Assembly (NCBI GenBank): GCA_029216955.1
Contig: JANAVB010029819.1
Coordinates: forward strand, 30,524,204 to 30,588,203
Direction: 5' to 3'
Length of the DNA: 64,000 nt
From: Iris pallida
Lineage: Eukaryota; Streptophyta; Magnoliopsida; Asparagales; Iridaceae
Each line of letters starts with the position of its first letter. The first letter of the stretch is position 1. Both the position numbers and the translations under genes were made by a program. Below the pieces are notes generated by a model, which was not told where the DNA came from, ran no database searches, and saw nothing but the letters and a program-made list of their open reading frames with translations. Shown piece after piece: positions 26,201 to 36,563 of this stretch.

Positions 26201-26582
26201 GGAGGGAAAGGAAATCTGGAAAAAAAATTGAGTTGATGGAGACAATGGCTCTCTCTCTCCAGCCCCCATATAAGAATTTTCAACTTTACAAAAAAAAAAC
26301 CCCACGAAAGGTCTTTAGGCAAGGAAACCCTCCCCCTTTTCACTATTTGCAGGATCAAACAAAAATTAATAAATAAAAAATGTTAAAAGTTTACAAATGG
26401 TTTAGGAAGAATGGGGACCACAATTAGTTGGTTTCAACAAACTGGAATTTGAAATCCTGCTCTTAAGTTCATTCCCTCCAAAATGTTTATGAAAACTTAT
26501 TATTTAAAATTCAAATAAATAAATCATTCATAAATCATATGATAGATTAAATTTTTTTTGATAATTGAAAAGTGGGGTGACA
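23299..26582 (-). repeat. element A 5' LTR (right copy, intact)
   Basis: A 3284-bp uninterrupted LTR. Its alignment to 1805-2335 plus 17012-19781 defines the exact insertion point of element B. It contains the same ACATGA-rich tract, GACACG-rich tract (25330-25560), minus-strand TATA-like motif (near 26265) and CT-rich leader. Confidence 0.93.
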
Positions 26583-26587
26583 GCTAC

Positions 26588-27118
26588 ATACCGTATCCTT
26601 CTTGAAAGATATGTCCGGTAAGCCGCGTACCAACTTCTTTGTGGATAGTTTTAAAATTGTGTCCTTATTTGCATGACCGAGTCTCATATGCCATAGTTGA
26701 CTTTCAATGCTCTTGGCCATCAAGCATCTACCTGCTTTCTTAGCATCTTCTAACAGATAGAAAATATTATGTTGTCTTTCCTGATACCTTCAAAGATAGT
26801 ACTACCAGTTGAACTATCAACTATAGTACATTTGTCTTTGATGAAGTTAATGCCATAACCGTGATCAGCTAAATGGCTTATGCTGAGCAGATTATGTTTT
26901 AACTCAGTAACTAGACAGACATCTTTAATCACAGGATAAAGAGCCTTACCAATTTCATCGATACCGATTATGTACCCTCTTAAATTATTATCGAAGGAGA
27001 CATATCCTTCTTTATTCTTCTTCGACAGTGTTACAAATAATGAAGCATCATCGGTCATGTGCCGTGAGCAACCGCTGTCATGGATCCATTTGCTTCTAGC
27101 ATGTGAAGGACGTTCCAC
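26588..27118 (-). pseudogene. copia protease and GAG-pre-integrase region
   Basis: This would cleave the polyprotein. The aspartic-protease motif WIHDSGCSRHMT is at about 27085-27050, with the DSG catalytic triad of copia. The pre-integrase block follows, with KHNLLSISHLADHGYG and, further on, LWHMRLGHAN (about 26680). The latter contributes the two histidines of the integrase HHCC finger. The frame ends at DTVC, exactly where element A entered; the second Cys pair partner is at 1799 on the other side. A stop near 26750 breaks the frame. Confidence 0.88.
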
Positions 27119-28887
27119 CTACAAAATAGTTTGCAGATAAAACTTTTGGTACCCATTTCTTGTAGGATCCTGACATGTTAGTTTTTGGTATCCATGCATA
27201 AACATTTAAATCTACTAACTTTTTGATTCTACATGCAGAGGATATATGACCAATAAGGCCACAATAATAACATTTTACATGTTGAGTATTGAAAGTTGTG
27301 TGTGGTGCATGATTGGTATGGTTTGGTCTGACAGTGTTTAGTTTGGGTGTTTTCTGATGATTCGATAATTGACACATGTTAGAATAGGAAGTAACAACTT
27401 CAGGCCGTTTTCTTAAACTAATTTCCAACTTTTTAGAGGTGTCATATAATCTAGTGTAGTCAAATGTAAGTGTTTCCATTCTAACTTGTGCACACTGGAG
27501 ATTATTTCTCTCCTTAGATAGGTCTTCCTTTAGCTGGATGATAGTTTGGTCTTTTTCTTCGGATAACTTGATAGTCTCGTGCAACAACAGCTTAATAGAT
27601 GAAAGCTCACCAGACTCAATAGAAGAGTCATTATTTCTAACATTAGCTAGTTGGTTGGTAAGTCTTCATATCTCACCTTTGTACTCTTTGAGTACCTTCT
27701 TAGAGGTTTCATATTTACTACACAGTTTCCTGTAGTCATTTAACAGGTCACTGTAAGCCTCTCCTAATTGCTCAAAAGTAAAATTATCATAAGGATCAAA
27801 CAGAGGATTAGTGGTTACCTGATCGCAAGCCATCAAGCATATATTTGCAGTATCATCTGATTGTTCATCTTCTGAATCGCTAGCTTCGCTTTCATGCCAT
27901 ATGCTTGTATTGGCATACTTCTTTGATGTAGATCTCTTCAGGTAGCCTTTGTCATATTTGCTGCTTTTTTTGTTGATGATGATGCTGTTGGACAATCTTT
28001 CTTCATATGTCCTTTTTTCTTACATCCGTAGCAAATAGGATCTACCTCGTTGTTGTTGTTGTTGCTATCTTTTGTTCTTCTGTTGAATCTTATGAACTTC
28101 TTGAATTTTCTTACCAAAAGAGCTTGATCTTCAGAGTCAGAGTCGCTGTCGTCAGAATCATCTTCGACAGTTCTTCTATGTTGAGCCTTGAGAGCGATCG
28201 ACTTTTCTGACTTCTCCTTTAGTGTTGCATCTTCAAAGTCTTAAAGTTCTAACTCGTGAGTGAGTAGCTTACCCATGAGTGTTTCCAGAGACATTATTGA
28301 GAGTTTTCTTCAATGATTGCTGTAGCCTTTGGAATATAGTTCTTTATGAGAGCTCGTAGAAGTTTGCGAATCTTCTCATGGTTACTTTATTCCTTGCCTA
28401 ATGAAGACAAATAATTTATAATATCCAAGAATCTCATAAACATTTGAGTGACAGATTCACTTGGCTTCATTTTGAACGCCATGTACTCTTGAGTAAGTCT
28501 TCTGATCTTTGACTCCTTGACTTGTGTTGTTCCTTCGTGGGTTACTTCGAAAAGTTTCCATACTTCATTTGATGTTGTGCAAGTCGATACCGTGTTGAAT
28601 TCAGTTCTATCTAAAGCACAAAATAAAGCGTTAATAGCACGTACGTCAAGACTGACCTTTTTCTTTTCATCCTTATTATATTTATTATGGGATTTTTCAA
28701 CTAAAACTCCTTCAACAGTAATACGAGGAGGCTTTTTGTAGCCATCAATAACTATAGATCATAAGTCAAAATCAAGAGATTTTAAGAAGAAACCCATCCG
28801 TGTTTTCCAGTAAGTGTAGTTTGTGCCGTCAAACAGTGGAGGTATGTTTGTGGCTTGACCTTCACTTGTAAATTTTACAGTTGCCAT
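27100..28887 (-). pseudogene. copia gag (capsid and nucleocapsid)
   Basis: The gag starts with ATG at 28887 and the typical copia opening FDGTNYTYWKTRM (about 28835-28800), continues through RAINALFCALDRTEFNTVS (about 28640) and reaches the CCHC zinc knuckle CYYCGLIGHISSACR (about 27280-27235). A central part (27666-27995) reads ANICLMACDQVTT and is coiled and acidic; similar sequence occurs in Sire-like gags. There is a stop near 28752 (SLDFDL*) and several frameshifts between 28000 and 28290. The protein would package element RNA in cytoplasmic particles; this copy cannot make it. Confidence 0.85.
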
Positions 28888-28959
28888 GTGTAATACTGTG
28901 ATCTATATAACAATTAAAAATAACTGCAGTTTATCTTGCTTTACCTGTATAACCCGCTG

Positions 28960-29040
28960 TGATACCAATTGTAGGAACAATTAGGATCAGAATATAATAC
29001 CTCTAGATGGAGCACTGGCTCTGATACCAATTGTAGGAAC
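28960..29040 (-). other. copia primer-binding site with duplicated LTR junction
   Basis: The minus strand reads TGGTATCAGAGCC (29017-29029) next to the LTR end, complementary to the 3' end of initiator Met tRNA, the standard copia primer. The stretch TGATACCAATTGTAGGAAC occurs twice on the plus strand (about 28960-28978 and 29022-29040). A 62-bp segment spanning the LTR end and part of the PBS is therefore duplicated. Confidence 0.85.
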
Positions 29041-30271
29041 AAAATCATAAAGCAGAATACTCTAGAAGGGGTGAATAGAGTAGGCAGCGAAATATTGCTA
29101 ATTAAAACTTGTTAGCAGTTAGATCACAGAAATAATAATAATCACAAAGTAATAACTGTAAAGAAAAGAGTAATCAGAAGGCAAACGCAAACATAGAGAT
29201 TTATACTGGTTTCCCTTTTGTGAGGACTAGTCCAATCAGAAGAACTCTAGCTTCCAGTTGAATCCACTATTGAAAAATCCTGCAAGTTTTCATACGAAGT
29301 CCTTACAACTTTTACAGATGCGAGCTTTGATACGAAGAACTCGACCAACTTCAGTTTTGAAAAGTCTTTCTTCAATCCAACCTCTGATTACAATTTCTTC
29401 GAAATCTTCTAGACCGTACCGTACCGGCCAATTGACTAGAGAATTATAACTGGCTTGGGATTTAAAAATGGAAGCTTTTTGAAAACTCTTTGGAAGAAAC
29501 GTAAGCTTTATAAGAGAGAAGATGAAAGTGAATGAGTAATTTTAAATTATCAGAATTCTTCTCTATTTATAGTTTTTCCAAAGACAGAACTCAGATAGAA
29601 TTCAGGCAGAATTCGGACAGAACTCTTTGTAACAAACCGCAACTGAAAGGAGACCAAGTTCAAAATCCAACGTTCATATAACGTTTACCTTGGCCGAACT
29701 CTGGCCGAGTTCTGTCAGGGTTTGGTCAGGTTAATTTTATGAAAATTGTTTTTGGCTTTTTGAAAATCCTTCAGAAGCTTATTGTAAATAACAGATGTTT
29801 TTCAAAAACATAGGTCATTTTAAAAATGATAGGTCTGTTTGAAAAATGATTTCGGATAGCCTATTTGCCAGTACGACTTGGTGTACAATGTATTCCTAGA
29901 CTCAATATAAGTATAAATTATATTACGTAAGAAAATACAGTCTTGAGTGGAAAACATAGCTTCGGTCTTGAACTGAGTAGATATCCAATCTTGATCAGTG
30001 TCCAAAACGTCTTTAGTAAACATCTGAATTGTTCTGTATATCGAGATAGAGTTTGATAAATTATAAAAATCAGGTTTGACCATGACCAATGGGTCAACAA
30101 GTATATCTAACTTAATAGTATTAAAATCCAGAGAAATATTTCCAGAACGAGGAAAGCAATTCATCAAAATATTATATCTTCTTATCATAGTTCATTTCTC
30201 CTTTCAAAACCTTAGCACGGTATTCATCTTATAATCGTAAGGTTAAAGAAAAGAAACGCTTTAACGCTACA
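29032..30271 (-). repeat. copia 5' LTR (right end inferred)
   Basis: It begins next to the PBS with TGTAGGAAC (plus) and is taken to end at ...CGCTACA (30271), giving TGTAG...CTACA terminal symmetry and 1240 bp, a usual copia LTR size. A minus-strand TATA box (AACTATAAATAGAG, 29561-29574) with a short leader downstream supports an LTR promoter. The second LTR is outside the window, so the end at 30271 cannot be verified; the alternative is that the sequence from 30265 belongs to a CACTA-like terminus. Confidence 0.6.
29561..29574 (-). promoter_or_regulatory. TATA box of copia 5' LTR
   Basis: CTATAAATAG on the minus strand, about 540 bp upstream of the LTR end, fits a U3/R boundary position. 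Confidence 0.6.
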
Positions 30272-31490
30272 CCAAAATGGATGATTTGGGACACTTAAAG
30301 TTGTCCAACAACGACAGATTAAAGCTGTCGTTGCATTTTTTGACGGATTCAAACCATCGTTTAACATTAAAGTTAAATTTAAAATTTTGCTATATAATTT
30401 ATTGACAATTTTAGATCCTTACTCTTTTAGCAAAACCCGCAAAATTCTCCTCCGAAATTCTGTACTTCCTTTTTCTCAAAACTTATATTTTCTTATCCCC
30501 ACAAAACCCCTCTCCCAAATCCACCACTAAAACCCCTCGAAAACTCCAGATTGGAACCGCCGCTGGAACCCTCCCCCAAATCATCAGGTAATCCTCTTAC
30601 CTTCCCAAATCGTTCCTCATTTGCACCCTCCTCTGCCCATGTGCGATGGCGATACGGGGCGGGGAACCTCGACAGCCCGATATCACCGACATCAAAGTCG
30701 AACCTCTTAATGCAAGAAATCTTCCTTTATGGTAGGAGATCTTACTCAGAGTGGTCGAGGGAAATCAAGGGAGCGACAGAAGGGGATTTGATCTTGTTTA
30801 TTTTCTAGGTTTTGTTCTTTTTTTTGTAGGGTCTGAAATTATTCACCATTTGCTATGTTTCCTGGTACCTTTTGTGTGTGATACCGTATTATCCGGTGAC
30901 AGTAGAATTCAACATTCGAGTCATCCGTGTATCGATCAGTTAGAACAAAACACGTTCAAATTGATGTCGTGTTAAATGTATCTTGTTGAATATCACATGC
31001 CAAGAAGATCAAAACCTTATGAATGAAACTGAATACTTTCAAGTCTTTGCTGATATTGTTGCAGTAACAAATCCAAAAAAAGATAAAACTGAATACTTTC
31101 AAGTCTTTGCTGAATACTTTCAAATCTTTGCTGATATTGTTTTATACACTTTGACAAAATTTGTTATATTTAAAGGAGACATTTTCAACATTTCACATGA
31201 ATAAAGAGTTTTAATGAAAAGACGATATGCTTTGGGGAAGAAGTATACACTTATACATGGAAGTTCAAGTAGTAGAATAATTAAATTGGTACGGAGTATA
31301 GATTTAGGCTAAAAGCATCTATCATTTATATGAGTGATTTCGTCATGATGTGGTTTAAGGGGTGAATAGTGAACTGATTTAGTTAAAGGCATAAAATAAA
31401 TCATTTTTTGGTGGTTATTCCATATTTTGCTAATTCATATGGCTGAAACACTCGTGAAAATACTCTACTGTCGGTTAAGAAAAATGTCCT
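30272..31490. other. unassigned sequence, partly CACTA-like and gene-leader-like
   Basis: Bases 30267-30370 (CTACACCAAAATGG, then paired words such as GCTGTCGTTG and AACGACAG) look like the end and subterminal repeats of a CACTA transposon. The stretch 30420-30800 is CT-rich, then AACCGCCGCTGGAACCC, like the 5' end of a plant gene. From 30800 on the sequence is AT-rich. No matching second transposon end is seen, so it may be a truncated non-autonomous CACTA carrying a gene fragment. Confidence 0.35.
31026..31142. repeat. imperfect tandem repeat
   Basis: ACTGAATACTTTCAAGTCTTTGC followed by TGATATTGTT occurs three times in full or part within about 117 bp. Confidence 0.75.
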
Positions 31491-31494
31491 CGAT

Positions 31495-31809
31495 TGCCTA
31501 CATTCTGTTGGTCCAACGTCTGGAGTAGAGTTCGAGGGATAATGCTGAGAGAAGACCCCGGGTCGATCTGCATTCAATCCACCTTATTGGCACCGATATA
31601 CCCTATATAATATAATGGTATGTTGTGCCTGTTGTTCTTGAGCAGCATGTCTTGTTGAGTGAATGTGATTTTGGGGATGATCTCCCCTGCACTGTGGTAG
31701 TGTGGACATGATGTTGGAGCATCCTCAGGCTGCTTGACCTGACTGATAAAAGACTCAGCATCCTTCATGGCTTCGCAGAGAGCTTCCCGAGTATCTTTAG
31801 ACAGACGAA
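31495..31809 (-). pseudogene. Gypsy gag C-terminus and protease start
   Basis: This continues the gag frame left of the CACTA insertion: RLSKDTREALCEAMKDAESF (31809-31745), then FTQQDMLLKNNRHN and PLYYIGYIGANKVD, the usual leader into the retroviral aspartic protease. After a frameshift near 31580 the catalytic motif DPGSSLSIIPRTLLQTL appears (about 31555-31505), where DPG replaces the common DSG/DTG as it does in many plant Gypsy proteases. The frame then ends and the rest of pol is missing. Confidence 0.8.
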
Positions 31810-32341
31810 CACTACAACAAAAAACCTTTTAATGACGGCTAAAAAGTGTCATCAATGACATACCATGACGCTTTTTTTTTCAAAGCAACCATTATGAAAA
31901 CAGGTGTTATAAATATTTTTTAAAAGCGTCATAAAGAAACCGTCATGAATAGTTTATATAAAAGCGTTATGAATAGTTAATATATAGTGCACAATTCAGA
32001 ACAATTTTAAAACGTTATGAATAGATAATATGTATAGGCTCAATGCAGCACATTTATAACACTTTATACTATTCAAATTAGCATATTTTTAATGCTCTAT
32101 ACTGCACAGTATATATTACATTCCAAAAACTTAACATTATATATCACCATCTTTATTATATTTCTCAAAATAGAGTACATATCAACATCTTCATTACATT
32201 GAATATCCAAATACATATATATATTTACAACAGTAAAACACACAGTAGTGGTTCCCTCACAATTGAGAACAAAGTGCAACAAAATGCTAAGTTGTAGAAA
32301 TAAGCCTAAATTGAATACATAATCAAAAGTCTCCATCCAAC

Positions 32342-32771
32342 CTCTTTCTCCAATTCTGGTAGTGCCTTCTTGAGTTTGCTGATAGTATCGGCCCGTAGTG
32401 CTTTGAGGCCTCTACGCCATTCTTCCTGCCATAATGTTGAACACATAGGATAAAATCAAGAAATTTTAAATATTATTAAACTATGAAAAGTAGCGAAATA
32501 AAAAAGTATAATTCCTGAAAACACCATAAACAAAACATGCATCGCTTTTTAAATAGAGACACCAGGTTAAAGTATCCTTGTTTTTCAGCTTTCATCTTCC
32601 TGATCAAGTCAATTCCAGCGAAATGTAAATAACTCAGAAGAAGATAATATCCTTCAATGAAATTCCATAGACTTTTAAGTTAAAAAAACATAATACCAGG
32701 CAAGCATTAGTATCCTGACATCTGTATGATCCACTTCCACGTCAGAACAGAAAGACTCAATACATTTAGGG
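32342..32771 (-). pseudogene. captured DCN1-like gene fragment, three exons
   Basis: Three exons with intact AG/GT splice borders and matching phases lie on the minus strand. Exon 32697-32771 encodes IESFCSDVEVDHTDVRIL then MLAW. Exon 32563-32599 encodes KMKAEKQGYFNL. Exon 32342-32425 encodes EEWRRGLKALRADTISKLKK and ends ALPELEKE. Joined in order they give about 62 codons without a stop and match the N-terminal part of the potentiating-neddylation domain of DCN1-like proteins, which help attach NEDD8 to cullins. The family normally continues for well over 100 residues; the rest, including the cullin-binding C-terminus, is missing. This is a transposon-carried fragment, not a full gene. Confidence 0.82.
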
Positions 32772-33587
32772 CTGTTCAAATGGACAACAAAGAACAGGAG
32801 TATTAGCATGTTTGTTTCCGGTGATACAGAAAATATAATAAGAAGCGTAAATCAGTTTGTCAAATAAGATTCCAGAAAAGATTGCAATTTTTTGTTTTGT
32901 GTAAAAATAAAATAAGAAATGGAGGATATATGAGAAAAACTATATAATAGCTTGATTGCAATAAGTGCACACAAGTTGCTATTAATTAAATCATGAAAAC
33001 AAGCTTCTAAGTGATGTTTCAGTGTAGAAAAAGACAGAGAAAGCCAATGTTACTAGGTAAGAACAGCTTATTGACAAATTAATAACATAAATTAACACCA
33101 TAAAGAGGAAAATCATACCAGGTCCTTAACAAACTGAATTTGAAGGTTCATCGTTAACTTTCCCAATAGCTTCAAGTATTGAGTAGTAGATAATGAGATC
33201 ATACTCATTAGTGACTGACTTATATCCAAAAAACAAACCTAAAAGTACCAAAAGATGTTTAACTTCTTCAAGCTCGATCTTCTAACAATAACTCAGATGT
33301 CAATTTTTTTAAAAATAATATGATAATATGAAAACTAGGATAAGGCTAATTGTTTTAACAAATGCTCCAACTAGGATAAGGCTAATTGTTTAATTCTTTC
33401 GACATTGCAAGAGATTGTACTAAAGTATTTACCGTTTATTGCATTAGCATGAAGACTTTAAAATGTAGATGAAAAAATTATGAACGAGTTCATTAACATG
33501 ATCACTGGTCTTTAATGGACCCCGATGAACTGTACAATGTGCATATGAAGAATCACTGATAAATCAGAAGTTGCATTAAATAATTAC

Positions 33588-33927
33588 CTTGAAAACAAGA
33601 GGCTGTACATCTTTAACCACAATATTTTCCTTGTCTGGATTTCCAATAAGCCCATAGAATTGTTCTTTGAACACTGGCAAACGGACATCAACTATCAGCT
33701 TGTGTGCCCTGGAAGTCTCATCACCAACTTCAAAAACAATATCAGAATTCATGCCAGATTTTAGAAGGCCTTCAAGAAAATCACCCATATCAGGAGGTGG
33801 CACCAAAATGGTAGGTGTTTCCACACGAGTTCTAACAACAACAATTGTCAAGTCCATAACCAAGCATTCATCCTTGAGATAGTCTGATGTTTCTAATAAC
33901 GGTCTCATGTAAAACTGCTTGTAACCC
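33588..33927 (-). pseudogene. captured BTB/POZ-MATH (BPM-like) exon
   Basis: A 340-bp minus-strand exon with a splice acceptor (TTTTAG before 33927) and donor (AAG|GTAATT at 33588). It encodes the end of a MATH domain (GYKQFYMRPLLETSDYLKDE), a linker (VPPPDMGDFLEGLLKSG) and the first part of a BTB domain (NSDIVFEVGDE, AHKLIVDVRLPVFKEQFYG). In plants this domain pair defines BPM proteins, substrate adaptors of CUL3 ubiquitin ligases. The frame is open throughout. Upstream MATH exons and the downstream BTB half are not seen, so only a fragment was captured. Confidence 0.88.
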
Positions 33928-34974
33928 CTAAAAGTAAAAGATAAATCAGTTGTTGATTCATAAGAATTATGATAACAGAACGTTGAAAAAGCAATGAGAA
34001 GCATAGTATAGTTTTGACTACAGAAACTAAATGATTATCATAAAATAAAAGATTATAATAAGAAATGAGAGAAATTAAACAAAGTGTAATGATATGAGGA
34101 AAAGACAACAAGGAAAATAAACCTCAAATAGTTAAAATTCATAGAAATAATAGTAAATGAAGTACAATTTCACAATCAAAGGATGAGAATTACAAGATAC
34201 TAAACTTTAACTACTTGGAAACTACTGAGAACACACTTTACTGCTCTTTCAGTTTCAGGTAAATTTTCCAGACCACTGAAGAAAAATTAGTTGCAAAATC
34301 AGATAGATCATACCATCTAAGAAATTACAAACTGCACAGCATCATTTGATCTCTATCAATCTATCCTTCCAATTATCAGATCCAGGATTGTCAAGACTAT
34401 GTCAAACTTCGAAGAGGGCAATATAGTCTAATATAAATCTTACATGTATATTTGTATAAAGATCAACAAAAAGACTAATTTTTGTACCTTACAGCCCCAC
34501 CGCATGTCCCATACAAGTATTTAGGACTGATTCATGTAATGCTCAATGGCATTAAAAATTACTTCATCAAATTGCCAAATATTTATCCTCACCTCATTCA
34601 AGCAATAAGGATTATTTCTACGAAATAAAGCTTATCGAATATTTCACCATGCATTACATCGAATCAGGCCTAGAGAAAACACACGGAAATCCCGAGAATG
34701 TGGTGTGTCCGTGCCCCTGTCTCGTTCATATAATCACTCTAAAACACAATGTGACATGCCAAAAACATGTGTCATGTCGTGTCCGAGCAAGATAGATCCG
34801 ACATAGACCATATAAATAGATCAAAATGACGCATAAATCATCTAGCGAGCAGAACAAAGCAGATTTAGAGACGATCAGGGATGGATCGATCATCGTTACC
34901 TTCTTTCCGAGGCACCCCCAAATTCTTTTCGGGGCGGTTGGTTTCATTTTGCGATCACTTAGGATTCCGGCATG

Positions 34975-35115
34975 TCAGGGCAGGAAAATGCCTATGCTGG
35001 AGGATGCCCTTCTCAAGATGCCGGTGTAACTTATGCTACGCCGCCACTGGTAGGCACTGGCGCCGCCCAGACTGCCACCTCCGCACTGGCACTCCTCCGC
35101 CGTAGCCGTCGCCAT
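34975..35115 (-). other. possible first exon or leader ORF of the CACTA chimera
   Basis: A 46-codon minus-strand frame begins ATGGCGACG (35115) in a plausible start context and reads MATATAEECQCGGG and so on to a stop at 34975. The upstream stretch 35116-35230 is CT/AG-rich like a plant 5' leader. I recognise no domain. It lies upstream, in the same orientation, of the BPM-like and DCN1-like exons and could be the start of their transcript, but this is inference. Confidence 0.35.
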
Positions 35116-35563
35116 AGTACGCACTCCCGTCCTTCCATTTCCTTCACTCTCTGTAATTTTTGATTTAGGGGTTCTCTTTCTCTTCGATTTAGGAGGTTGA
35201 AAGAAGGAGGAGAAGGAGATGATTAGAGTTTAGGAAAATTTTAGTGTTCAGGAAGAGGGAAATAAGTAAGAAATTGAACGGGCTTTCGAAAATTTTAGGG
35301 TTCAGGAAGAGGAGGGAAGAGGGGGAGGAGGGAACTCTGAAAAAGATCGGGTGTTTGAAGGGTTTTGTTGGAAGTTTATTAATTACAAGTTTTCCACCGC
35401 TCTAAACTATTAATAACGCTTTGTTTTATAAACGTTATAAAAAGCCCAGAATTAGCCGAAACCGTCATAGAAAAAAGCTATTTCGAACTTTGATGACGCT
35501 TCTTTGTCAGCCGTTATGAAATCTACTTATCAAGCGTTATTAATAGGTCTTTTTGTTGTAGTG

Positions 35564-36520
35564 GAAGGAGCTCGAACAAGGACAGCCAAGCTGGAGTACT
35601 GGCAAGTTGTGCTAGTATGTCGAAGTTGTGGGGTTTGGTTAACCCCGAAGCGTTGTCTCTTCGTAGAGGCCTGTCGAAGCAAGCCTCTTTATGCTTCTGT
35701 TTGTCAGCTACTGGAAGTTGGGAAGGACCTTCACCTTGAGCAGCCGAAGTGGTGACGGGAGGTGCCACTTCGACAGGAGCTTCCTTAGGCTGAGCATTCT
35801 GCTGTAAACACATTTGTACAGGAAGTGCCTCTTTGGGAGAGGAGGTCACCATTCGGCAAGGCTTGGTCTTCTTGTCTTTAACATTGGAGGTAGAATGTAC
35901 CCCCGGTTGAGTCAGTTCCGAAGCGAGATCTGGGTGAACCCACATGATCTTCCCCCTAGATGTGGTGAGTGGAATCAATCCACTCGTATTGTCACGAGTC
36001 TACGGAAGGTTGACCACCTCCAATGTCACCTTCGGGATAGGGACAACAGCATCTTAAGTTAAAGTAGACGGTAAGGTACCGAACTGGAGCGACACCATGT
36101 TAGTCGATATTGTCTTCTCCTCGTAATCAACTGAGATGACATTCGTATTGATCATGCATTATATGTTGTTCTTGAGTATATAGCAGTCTAGAGTTGGATG
36201 TCCAACGAACGGATGGTAGTGACAGTACCTCGGCTTGCCCACTCTGCCCACCTCATCAGGATACTTAAGATCAAGCAACTTGATCTTATCGCTCTGTTTC
36301 AGCATCTTGAAGAGTTGTAAGGTGTCCTCGTCATTGAAGGAGTCGACCTCCTTCGGCCTCGGTGCTGGTGGAGGCTTCTGAGCGAGCCCTTACGTTCTTT
36401 TTGAAGCATTGACAGTAAATGGTTATTTTCCTTTCGCCTTGCGCCCACTATTGTTGGTAGCAGCATATTTCCCTTAGTCATAAGAGGTGGTGAATTTAAC
36501 CCCCAAAAGGCGACCATTAC
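35564..36520 (-). pseudogene. Gypsy gag, nucleocapsid and linker part
   Basis: On the minus strand: KIKLLDLKYPDEVGRVGKP (about 36285-36230), then the zinc-knuckle-like CHYHPFVGHPTLDCYILKN (about 36228-36172), then an acidic/proline-rich linker (35978-35700), then KPHNFDILAQLASTPAWLS and LFELL up to the CACTA insertion. This region links gag to protease and would bind element RNA. A stop or frameshift occurs near 36060 and near 36390. Confidence 0.78.
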
Positions 36521-36563
36521 GTGCCATCTTCTCAGCAGCTTCGGCCCCGATGGTCAATAAACT

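Larger units (their letters stand above)
1805..26582 (-). mobile_element. Gypsy (Tekay-type chromovirus) element A, internally deleted
   Basis: The termini are TGTCATGACCC at 1805 and GGGGTGACA ending at 26582, flanked by perfect 5-bp target duplications GCTAC (1800-1804 and 26583-26587). The two LTRs are 1805-19781 (the 3' LTR in element orientation, about 3.30 kb once element B is removed) and 23299-26582 (3284 bp, the 5' LTR). The 3.5-kb interior holds gag remnants (22294-23005) and the end of pol with a chromodomain-like tail (19946-20400). Protease, RT and RNase H are missing. In the first 83 aligned bases of the two LTRs I count six differences, mostly transitions, so the insertion is not recent. 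Long LTRs plus a chromodomain fit the Tekay/Del lineage. Confidence 0.92.
1..30271 (-). mobile_element. Ty1-copia LTR retrotransposon, decayed and split by element A
   Basis: Read on the minus strand, the element runs 5' LTR (about 29032-30271), primer-binding site, gag (28887 to about 27100), protease and GAG-pre-integrase (27118-26588), then, after the 24.8-kb insertion 1805-26582, integrase (1799-1097) and reverse transcriptase (930 to the window edge). The order PR-IN-RT is diagnostic of copia rather than Gypsy. The 3' LTR lies outside the window. Several in-frame stops and frameshifts make it non-functional. The gag/protease style resembles the Sire/Tork side of copia, but I cannot fix the lineage without a tree. 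The right end at 30271 is inferred from terminal TGTAG/CTACA symmetry. Confidence 0.85.
31810..35563 (-). mobile_element. non-autonomous CACTA (En/Spm) transposon carrying captured gene exons
   Basis: Both ends are intact: CACTACAACAAAAA at 31810 and its inverse TTTTTGTTGTAGTG ending at 35563, flanked by the 3-bp duplication GAA (31807-31809 and 35564-35566) expected for CACTA elements. Subterminal repeats of the type AGCGTCAT, AGCGTTAT and ACCGTCAT crowd both ends (31830-32000; 35410-35545). No transposase is present. The interior holds minus-strand exons of a BTB/POZ-MATH gene and a DCN1-like gene plus a leader/start region. It is inserted in a Gypsy gag. Confidence 0.93.
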
